Assembly (NCBI GenBank): GCA_003952965.2
Contig: CM025849.1
Coordinates: 15,778,493-15,842,492, forward strand
From: Morella rubra
Lineage: Eukaryota > Streptophyta > Magnoliopsida > Fagales > Myricaceae
DNA: 64,000 bases
Direction: 5' to 3'
The notes below the pieces were generated by a model. That model saw nothing but the letters and a program-made list of their open reading frames with translations, had not been told where the DNA came from and did no database searches. A program made the translations under genes and the position numbers. Below are positions 35,333-44,840 of this stretch, one piece after another. Position 1 is the stretch's first letter; every line of letters begins with the position of its first letter.

Positions 35333-36180
35333 AGGAGATCTAACACTCCTCAAAGTCCAAAAACCCTACCCCTCCTGCTGCAAGAAAAATTATATTTCAA
35401 AGGCAAATTAATGGGCAAATACAAATTATTGAAGGCTAGTATTTCCATCTCAATGTGAAGATATGTACCCGTGACAGGGTTGTCAGGTGGGGGTGCCTGC
35501 AGACTTGTCCTCAGTTTTTTAAGCCATGGAGAAGACTGAATGCTCAACGGTGGGAGGGAAACGGAAGGATCAATTTCCCACGGGGAAACTCGATCTTGAT
35601 GGTCACTTCCAATATTATAAGAAGAATATTACTACTAAACGAGTCACAACATGGTTCTTAAAGAACTCTAGTTTCTCAAAAATGAGTTTCAATACACAAA
35701 AGTGATTTTTATGTAGTGTATTCATAAGATGCATTTAAGAGAAGGTACATGGAAAAGAAATGTTCATAGATCAAGAAGAAAGCTTACAACAAAATCCCAG
35801 TAAATCTAATGGTACATCAAATTTAAGAACCTTCTCTGCAGTTAATTATATGTAAAGAAAGATAACAAGACTAACCATCAAACATCTCCATTTGGAATTA
35901 GGCCACCGGTAGGGATCCGCATCACTTATTCCAGTAACCACCACACTACATCAGCAAGAAAGCAGAATCTGATATTATATTCTGAAAACAGAACATCACG
36001 GGGAAAACATGTTGGTTACGCTATATGATCAAATATATTCATAGACCTTCTTTCTGGTGAGTCATCCATTTCAAATCTTGTTTTGAACCTTGTCCCAATG
36101 GTCACTGGATTGGCAATGCTTTTGACATACTTTTGGTAGGATATGACAAACTCTGCGTGACTGGCCATGCAATTCAGCAT

Positions 36181-38808
36181 CTACGAACATATTACAGAGT
36201 TCTTTCTCTCCGAGCATATGCCAGAACCAGTATGCTTTCAAATTTCCAAGATTGGTGAAAAAAACAAATAGACACCTTTTCCAATGAATATGCACATAAC
36301 TAATATTATTTAAAATCGCATTAGTAGTCCTTTCCAGCTTGGGAAGACTTGAAAAGGCACAAAAGAAAGGTAACTAAAGAACCGTGAAAACCATTTGAAC
36401 GGGTAAAAAAGAGAAATAAGATTCTAATCTACATACATTATTAGAGACCGTAGATCTCTTTCAACAAAATTTTGACCATATTCTGAAATGTTTCATAAAT
36501 TGGATTTCTTGTTGAGTATTTTGACCATATTCTGAAACGTTTTGTAAACAGCTTGACAGTCCTGTCCAAAAGGGGGGACACGAGAGAGGGAAACATTTCA
36601 TGCCTCCCAAGGGTGAATGCTTCCATGACTCCACACCAAACAGAATAAGTGACTCTTTTGGAGTTATTTGATAACTCAATATCTGAGAAATCCTGCCCCA
36701 TGCTAATGAGGGTAGCTGTACCAAGTTATTGTATTGTTATTGAACGCATTTCACATAAGAACAGTAAATGGAGCATTCTATAGAATTAACAGCTCCGAAA
36801 ACTTTCCATCAAAGTCAGTACGTTGCAATAAAAGGATCCTCTACATGATTCTCCAAAGTCCTCAAGGTAGCTGCCAACTCAAGCTTATGCTTAGGCGGGA
36901 AACGTTGGACATATTCAAGTTAGTTTAGTAAGTTGTATTTTAGTATGTTGGGCTTGACCTTACTAGTAATTTTTTTTTATCGGAAACTTGTGATTTGACC
37001 TCCCATGGAAGTTGTAGTGTAATTAATGTTGGAGCTAGTATATATAGAGAAGTATAAATGGTCATCGAAATATTATTTTCTTTTGATAATAGAGATTTGG
37101 TGGAGCACAGATCCATCTAGCTTTGTCCTTCCGACTCTCACAAATTAATCCCTCAGAGAAATTTGGTTTGGTATGTTTGTAGCGGCCTGGGTATTTGCAT
37201 GCATGTTTTAAATAAAAAATAAGGATATCTCGGGATCTTCTCCAGTTGTTGCAATCTTCAGCAACACGTTGACTTATTCAGTGCTTCCCTTTCTTCACCA
37301 ATAGATTTTCGGCTTTAAATTCAGACTTGCAGTATATGTTTTAGATAAGAAGCGATTTTATGAGGTATCAAAGATATGCTCACACTGTGGTTTCGCACAT
37401 AGTTGTTGGCTACTTAGATTTCTAAGCTACAAATCATCCACACATGAACAAAGATCCACTAGATTCCATCCGAAAGTTATAAATTAGTACTAGTAATTCT
37501 CACTAGGAAATTAGGCGTTCTTTATTTGTGTATCTAAAGCTGAGTTAGCCATTCACTTCAGAAGGACCTGAGGTCCTAAAACCCTTAGTTGATCCTTCGC
37601 AAAAACACTCCAGCAATGCGTCTACTACACTTTTTCTTCTTCATGATAGGTTATTGATGAGATTCAACAACAGAAGGATTTAGGAGTGTGAAATTTTAAA
37701 AGGCACAATAATCCAATATAACCAATGCAGTTGGTGGTGTTTCGGTTTTTCTTCTTCCCAAGCCAAGCCTTATATAGACAAGAAGCAGGTAGCTTCTTGC
37801 TTGCAACAAAATTGAACAAATCAAGTAGTTGGATAGGGACGGCTAACTGTAGAAAATGAGTGTAGAGGGATAAGTGCGGCTGCCGTTGGTATTAACCCTG
37901 GCTCCTGGTTCAGTGTGCGAGTTGCTCTTTGGTCTCAGAGACTTGTTTTAACTGCGCAAAAATTTGCTTCATATAGAGGGCAAGGAAAAAATATAGGCTG
38001 GCAAAAGAGACATTTTCGATATTAGAGGGAAAGGAAATTTCTCCTCGGCAGCTTTCGGAATTAACTCTTTGACAATGAAGCAACCATTGTTGAATTGTAC
38101 AGACAAAAATATAGGCATTGGAATCAGTGAATGTTTGAGGATTGATTGCAGGACACAGACTTCAACATTTAAAATAAGTTGAACTTTCTGCAGAAAAGTA
38201 CAAGCAAATATAATACGATGCAGCTAAATATATACATGCCCGAGTTTTTTGTCAGAAGTTCTCACACCTGAAGAACTAAATCAGCTAGAACCCAAGGAAG
38301 CCGAACGTCCATCATCAACAGACTCGAAAAGGGTGTTCTAAGAATGGTTCAACTCTGCAAGTCAGCTGAATGAGACAAAATTTTCAAGTGGTACTCTTAT
38401 CTCAGATGGGTTTCACTCAGTCAAGTTTGGCAGTGAAAAGCAGAGTTTTCCCTTCTTTGCTTCTTTTGTTTGAAATAGGACCGGACGGGGTATAATCGGT
38501 TGTAAAGAAAGAAACCGCCAGAGTGGGGGATTGTCCTGTCCTCCTCCCTGACCACAAAGAAGATGATTCCGTCGCTGAGCAGGCCGGCAGAGAGGACACC
38601 AAATGCCTAAACAAGACAAAAACCTACTATATGCTTAACACAAACTTTCCGGTCCTCCCTCTAGCACACGGGGATCGGCCCTACGCACCGGGGACGAAGC
38701 GTAGAGGTCACTTTAGCTTGTTGTAGGCATGTATTTTCGAGTCCTGTGCAGCTGATGTCAGCACCAAGAAGCATATAAGGAGCAAAATGCAGCCACCCAA
38801 ACAAGTTC
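36181..38808. other. Intergenic, no gene recognised
   Basis: I looked for upstream ARF4 exons (B3 domain) and found none. A short direct repeat of TTTTGACCATATTCTGAAA occurs at about 36470 and 36518. 37000-38300 is plain spacer. 38413-38808 is probably the 3' flank of TMEM209-like copy B. Short open frames show no family resemblance. Confidence 0.5.
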
Positions 38809-41800
38809 TCAGTCTTCTGTTTCCGAATCCAAAATTGGAAGGATGCTCAGGGACGAAGAACCAAGATGCATACCTCGAACTATTCCTCCATATCCAACCT
38901 TAGCCCTGTGGCATAAAAGCAAGATGGAATCCCAAAGGGCAATTCTCCCCTGAAAACAAAGATCATACCGGCTGTTATTTTCCACACATGGATTTACACG
39001 TACCACATAGTATGAACTGATAACATCAATTTCAGAGGACCTAGCAACTGCTATAGACAACCAACTGGCACCAGCAAATTAGGTACAGTCACATTTGCAC
39101 ACATAAGCACATACTGTAAGATGGAAGAGAAATGTGAAGACAAAACACCACTTCTGCTACTGAATGACTAACAGGGAAGCCTAGAAGAATAAAAAAAGAA
39201 TGACTAACAAGGGAACAGCTCGGAAGGATTCATTTAGGTGTGTAAAGCTAGCAAGACTTGACCAAAACAGGAAAAAACCTCACACAAGATATTGATCCTT
39301 CCATTTAAGTAAGGGAAAACAGTTCTTAGGTTCTGAATGCTCAATACGGCTCATGAGTAAAGAATCCCACGAATATAGAATTATCAGGACCGAAAAAGAA
39401 GAGAAAAGAAACGAAAAGAAAGAAAAATACAGTAGAAGAATCACTCAGTACTTGCACATACAATTATTTTTGCATGTATGCTCTTTCATTGGAGATAAGA
39501 TTACCCTCATATACAATCCAGAGCACCACATTCGTAAGTGGGTTCCTTTTGTTTCAAAATCATGCCCCGACAAGGGTTATAATTAGATATGTGTTGTACA
39601 TGCCATGAGCATCATCAGAAAACAGTGATTATTAGACATGCATTGCACTTGAAACCATAGAAGAATTTTAGACTAGCAAATTAGTCCTTCATTATAAAAT
39701 AACAGCAAAAGAAATAGTCTGCATAATCAGAAAACAGATATAGTAGTTGCCAACCTGAAGAGAATTTGTATCCATCGTTTCAAATATTTCTAACCTTTTC
39801 AACTCAGATCCAAATTAATTTTTGAACTTACAAGACTCAACATACGAATGAAACCTTAAAAAAAGTGTCCAAATCATGCAGAGTTGTTACGAGCCGAATT
39901 AGGTATTGGGATATCATAGCAACAGAACAAGCTACTTTTCATCTAAACTTGAGAACAAGTTGTCAAAGAATTGTAGGTTGAACTTTTGGAGAACTATTCC
40001 CAAATCCCACATTGCTTCAGTAACAAACTGTAACCACAATAAGAACTAATTAAACACAATGCGGCAACAAGTTTCTATTGAGCAAATTATCCTGCAAATA
40101 GTCAAAGAAACACAAATAGGAGGGTGAGGAGGAGGTAATGATGACAGACTGATCATTGACCTGAATATGACTTGTTTCAATCTTTCTACAAAGCGGATTC
40201 AGCAAAACCGAAGAAAACCATTGCCTGAGCCGGTCACGCCATTGCTCAATTTGAGGATAGATGCCCAAATGCTCAAAAGCTTCAACCGATTCTTCCATGG
40301 ACATAGGTGGAGGAAGGTCACCCTCTCTTTTCTTGGGGGGAGTGCTGAACTTCTGGGAACCAGGAGACATTCTCACAGGCCTTAATGGAGTGCTCCTAGT
40401 GGTTCCTGAGGTATTAGCTGCAGTGGAAACAGCATTTGGACTGCCAATGCCAAAACCACCAATGATGGGGGTGGAGTAGCCATTTTCCCTGCTGATTCTG
40501 TGATTTTCTCATCTACTTCAGCCAAGAACTTTTCAAGCTTCTCTTCTGATGTTATCTCTTCTCCAGAAGAAGCTTGCTTGCTTGACCAAGGGGTCGACAG
40601 TACTGAGTCTACCCCAGGTGAACTCTGAACAGAAGGCAATTGCAAAACAGCACCAGGGACAATATATAAAGAAGACAAAGAACTTGGTGATTTGGACGGT
40701 GTGCTGACAGCACGCATCCTATTTCCCCCACTAGAGTTTGATCTATCGCTGGTTCTAGATGAATGATTTGGACTGGTCATTGGCTGATGAAGTGGAACAA
40801 GGACATCTGAAGAAGGTGTCAAGTGAGGTCTAGACATGGGAGGCCTCTTTGAAGACTTGGATACAACTTGTTCCACCTTATTCCCAAAAGTACTAGTTGA
40901 CTATTTGTAAGATGCATCTGTTCTTTATTTCCTTTACTGGAAGATAAAACAGAGCCAGTAATATTCCTTGTTCTCCGCAGAGAGATTGCTTTGAAGAGGG
41001 AAAATACAGTTCCAAAAAAGACCAAGCCCATCACCGTCTGTATTGCCTTGGCACACAAATCTGAAGCACAAATTACAGATCTTTCAAAATATAGCTATAG
41101 CAATCAGAGCATCAATTAAACAAACACAAGAAAAGTGAGTTGAGTTCAAGCTTACATGCTGTTTCATGGGAAAGGCTTTTGAGCTTCAAATTGTCAATGA
41201 AACCATTTTCCCTTCAACAAGCCAATAGAACATAATTAGCCCCATAAAGTTCAAAACGAAAACCCATTGACATAAACCACAATTATGCATCTGAAAATTA
41301 GTGCTTGAAAGTTGAGAAAATTCATAAAAAGAGGAATCAAACCAAGCCAAAGAATAGGGTAGCATTATTCAGGAAACCACTACCCTCCATTTTCTCAAAG
41401 GCAATAGATTAAACAAATTACCAACCCATCTATTTCAAGGAACCCTCCATTTTCCCCCTCCATCTATGAGGTTAGAGCCATAACAGACTCTAACAGATTC
41501 TATGCAAGGATATATGAAATTCTGATTCACTCTTCTCCCTTTCTCAAATCCATAAAAACGAATAACCCGATTCTGTAAAGACTAATAGCAAAACTGGACC
41601 CAATTGAGGAGAGGTTTTAGTGTCTCTACGTCTCATAGAACCTACTCATCACCCAAGCTTCTGATTTTACTCGAAGAAAACCCCCTACTAATCCCTAAGA
41701 CATTGACCATCCGAATTTTCCCCAAATCAATAATCCAATTCCTATCTAAACATAACTAATACAGGAAAGCAATAGAAGCAATTTTCAAGTCAACATTACG

Positions 41801-42294
41801 CTCTCAACCCAAGTTCCACAATGCCAGACGTAAGGCAAAAGAACTCAATGAAAAGCCAGACTTTTTCAACCTTACTCACTCCTCGCAGTTCTCAGAACCA
41901 ACGTAGCATTTCCTAAACTTTTAGCTCTTGAAGAAGCACGCAAAACAAGTTTCAGACACTGTGTCGTTTCGCATTGATTCGATGTATGACAAGCGAGAAT
42001 CTAAACTAGTGAAATTAAAAGGAATAAGGAAAACGAAAAATGAAGCCCTAGTTTTCCAGCGTAATTACAACGGATAGGATTGGGTAGAGCAATTCGTACC
42101 TGGAAATAAGGGTAAGAAGGGAGAAGGCGGGGCGGAGGAGAAAAGAAGATGCAGAGGAGGCCGTAATTGGAAGGTCGGAGACTTTCGGAGTTAAGGGCAG
42201 CGGAGAGATCGGCGATCTGGTTCACAGAGAACTTGGAGGGCTTCGGTGGAGGCGAGGAGCCCTGGTCTCTCCCGCCTCCAGACTCCATGGCCAT
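38809..42294 (-). pseudogene. TMEM209-like protein, copy B (broken)
   Basis: Second copy of the TMEM209-like (cytochrome b561 N-terminal domain) gene. Minus-strand exons: 42294-about 42105 (ESGGGRDQGSSPPPKPSKFS), 41211-41155, a long exon 41060-40161 (AIQTVMGLVFFGTVFSLFKA membrane stretch, EEKLEKFLAEVDEKITESAG, MSMEESVEAFEHLGIYPQIE, WRDRLRQWFSSVLLNPL) and the last exon 38949-38809 (WDSILLLCHRAKVGYGGIVR to ILDSETED and TGA). Frame breaks: bases lost in exon 1 after LLCIF compared with copy A, a loss after LVLLGI in exon 3, and an indel near 40470 after ATPPPS. The central exons found partly in copy A (TDSHLLLYLFCAFLEHPKWM) are missing between 40160 and 38950. The two copies thus lack different parts. 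Confidence 0.88.
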
Positions 42295-42535
42295 TGAAAT
42301 GGGTTAGCGGATAGGGTTTTGTAGGGACAGAAGCAGAGAGAGAGATAAAGAGAGAGACAGAGATTGTTTGGGCTATGGAATCATGTCGCCGGGGAGTGGG
42401 AAAGGTTACATCCAAAGTCTCAGGGCTCTCGGGCCGGAGCTTTGAGTTGCAAAGTTTAAATACTTCTGCTTTGGTGGGAATCTGGGATTTGGGAGCAATG
42501 CGAAATATTGCCACCGGGGGTGTGGAAGTGTAAAA
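42295..42535 (-). promoter_or_regulatory. Upstream region of TMEM209-like copy B
   Basis: Near-identical to 18708-18945, including the AGAGAGAG tract and GGAATCATGTCG, showing shared descent of the promoter and 5' UTR. Confidence 0.5.
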
Positions 42536-42569
42536 GACGAAACATTCTACCACAAACACGAGATTGGCG

Positions 42570-42660
42570 ACGTAATAAATTCTACCAGTCAACGGATTAT
42601 GTAGTTGATAATACCAAGGTTGGACCGTTGAAGCGTTTCTAGATATTGTTAGAAATAGGC
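42570..42660 (-). pseudogene. Tiny RLP remnant
   Basis: About 85 bases (AGTTGATAATACCAAGGTTG, GAAGCGTTT-TAGATATTGTT) match 19945-20012 at the far edge of the RLP fragment beside TMEM209-like copy A. It shows that the RLP neighbour was once next to copy B too. Confidence 0.75.
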
Positions 42661-43134
42661 CTAAGCACACAAAGTTTTACACAAAAAAAAAAAAAAAAAA
42701 GGTTTTAATTAGAATAGTGTATATCCTCTTACTCACGTCACTCTATCTTTTAGAAAGAGACTGTTTCTTCCAGTGAGAACTTCTTGCTCCACCAAGAGTC
42801 TTCCTCTGTGAAAACTTCTTGCTCTACCGTAAGTTTCTAAGAAGAGACAGGACACACACGGGATAAATCCGTTAGTTTGCCAATTAAATTAAAGAATTAC
42901 TTAAACGGATTTAGTTCCATATTGCAGGTTCATCAAGAGAGTTTATTGTTTTATCTGGCCAATGCTTGAAATCCTAGCTGCGTATATAGGGCTGCTCAGT
43001 GCCACCGGAAAATTCCGTGGCACCGGCACCAATGCACCGGCACCGGGTTGCCGGTGCCGGTTTGAAGTTTTTAACAAAACCCGGTGCCGGTCCCGGTTCC
43101 CGGGTTACCCGGGTTACCCGGCACGGGTTTCCTT

Positions 43135-43136
<2 letters not shown>

Positions 43137-43166
<30 letters not shown>
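43137..43166. repeat. Poly-T tract
   Basis: About 30 consecutive T inside hAT-like copy 2; its true length is uncertain because such runs are hard to sequence. Confidence 0.9.
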
Positions 43167-43168
<2 letters not shown>

Positions 43169-43267
43169 CAAAACTGTGCGTTTTGCTGATAATAGGTTAG
43201 TTGTATAACCCCCTCCCCCGAATCGATCAGATCTCAAATTCCCCCCTTCCCGCAAGTTTTTGACAAG

Positions 43268-43445
43268 GCAACCCCCCCCCCCCCCCCTGCGCCCTGCCCC
43301 TCCCCCCCCCCCCCCCGCCTGCGCCCTGCCCCCCCCCTTCGCCTGCGCCCTGCTGCGCCCTTCCCCCCCCCCGCCTTGCGCCTGCCCCTCCCCTTCCTCG
43401 CCTGCGCCCTGACCTCCCCCCCCTCGCCTGCGCCCTGCCCTGCAT
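43268..43445. repeat. C-rich minisatellite (CGCCTGCGCCCTGCCC units)
   Basis: Runs of 7-16 C alternate with CTGCGCCCTG, giving several imperfect units. The complementary strand is G-rich with many G runs and could form G-quadruplexes. A longer, less pure version sits at about 52190-52340 in copy 3 of the same element. Minus-strand glycine/arginine-rich open frames here are products of the repeat, not genes. Confidence 0.85.
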
Positions 43446-44229
43446 GCGAGTGTTCTCCCCGACCACGACGTGCTGCGCCCTGGAGGATTTGTCTGTGCCG
43501 TGATCACTGTGTATTTGTTTAGGTATGTTAAAAATCACTAAGTTTGTTAATTTCAATTTGTTCTATTGAAATTATTAGGATATATATTATTGTTATGTTT
43601 TTTCCATTATTTGTTGTTTTTAGGGTTTGTAATTGAATAAATTTGGGAAGTTTAAGAAAACAAGAAAAATAAATTTGTTTTTAGGGTTTTAGGATTTGTT
43701 AATTTTAAGTTATATTGAAAATATTAGGACATATATTATTGTTGAATGTTTTTTCCATTATATGTTGTTTTTAGAGTTGTAATTGAATAAATTTAGAGGA
43801 AGTTTAAGAAAACAAGAAAAATAAATTTGTTTTTAGGGTTTTTAGGATTTGTTAATTTCAATTTGTTCTATTGAAATTATTAGGATATATATTATTGTTG
43901 AATGTTTTTTCCATTATATGTTTTTTTTAGGGTAACCGGAACAAAAGAAACCAACCTTAAATTTGTTTAATGAATATGTGATTAATGAACCAAAAGAAAA
44001 AGAAAAAAAATACATTACTAAGTGATGTGTAAAATGCTAAAAAAAAGGCCCAATATGAATGTAGGATAACCGAGAAACCGCCACCGCTAAAACCGCCACC
44101 GCTAAGAGCCGAGTTTTTGCCCTTAACGGTGTAGGTGTAGGTGGCCATAGGTTTAAAAACGGTTTTTAGGTGCCGGTTTTGGCCAAAACCGGCACCTTAC
44201 ACCGGGGCTTGAACAGCCCTATGCGTATA

Positions 44230-44840
44230 TTTGTAAGTTTCCCAAAAGAATTGAGATCCACTCGATGGCTTTGAAAAAGTAGGAGAGGATAAATTTTAAT
44301 TAAGCTCTAGTTATGTCCAATAAGCTATAACAAAGTCCATTTGATTTGATTTGGAAAAATATTCTACGTACTTACAAAAGTGGTTTGAGGCTACAGAAGC
44401 CATAGGTGTTAAAGAGGATGGGCAAAGGATTTGGATTGCACTTGACATTGTTTCGAGGCAGATGTGGGGAGATCCCACTAATATCTCGCCATATAAAATT
44501 AAAAGAAAAAAAAAGATGTGTACCTAATCAGATCAATCCGCGGAGGGCTAAGAAATCATGTGCATTACTGCTTATTTGCTACGAAACCAATGCGTTGGCC
44601 AAAGGACGTTGAAGTACATCTACTTGCTAACAAAAAAAACAGCTTCGCTATAGTGTATCTATCACACAAGAAAAACTCTTATATTTGTTATCAACGACAT
44701 TTTATCAAACCAAATTAAGATTTTATTGCTTCTTACAATTCCACTCAATAGGATACCATAACTCTAGAAGAAAATAAAACACATAGACACATATATGTAG
44801 ATCTTTGGAAAAAGACCTTCTCTAAGCAGATTTCCGTTGA
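44230..44840. repeat. RLP 3'-flank block, copy 2
   Basis: Matches 53124-53739 almost base for base and 20785-21035 plus 24174-24465 more loosely. Non-coding; the short frames in it differ from copy to copy. Confidence 0.85.

Larger units (their letters stand above)
34364..36180 (-). pseudogene. ARF4: Auxin response factor 4 pseudogene (no B3 domain, no last exon)
   Basis: ARF4 is a nuclear transcription factor of auxin signalling. Minus-strand exons: about 36180-36047 (SHAEFVISYQKYVKSIANPV, auxin-response middle domain), 35945-35876 (DPYRWPNSKWRCLM), about 35620-35469 (DRVSPWEIDPSVSLPPLSIQ), 35377-34636 (KVLQGQE twice, then GCKLFGFSLTGE and KRSCT) and 34554-34364 (KVHKQGSLVGRAIDLSRL to YTDSENDVMVVGDDPW, the PB1 domain with its lysine and acidic motif). 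The DNA-binding B3 exons and the final exon are absent. Breaks: two bases lost near 35349 shift the frame; TGA at 35051-35053 replaces a conserved Trp; extra bases precede the exon ending at 34636. Most splice sites are kept (for example the GTAAGT donor after 34364). KVLQGQE twice, plus a PB1 domain that ARF3 lacks, points to ARF4. Confidence 0.93.
42987..44221. mobile_element. hAT-like non-autonomous element, copy 2
   Basis: Ends TAGGGCTGCTCA and TTGAACAGCCCTA, with an exact 8-bp target duplication TGCGTATA at 42979-42986 and 44222-44229. The left subterminal region is rich in CCGG motifs (ACCGGCACC repeats), followed by a long T run (43137-43166) and a C-rich minisatellite (43268-43445). 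The middle carries three diverged copies of a roughly 130-base A+T-rich unit (TTTTTAGGGTTTGTAATTG, ATTAGGATATATATTATTG). Near the right end is a perfect 28-base palindrome (44169-44196). There is no transposase, so it depends on another element for movement. Confidence 0.9.

Noticed and set aside
43227-43556. Glycine/arginine-rich minus-strand open frames of 109 and 177 codons
   Set aside because: They are translations of the C-rich minisatellite inside a hAT-like element, with no start context or conservation in the sister copy.
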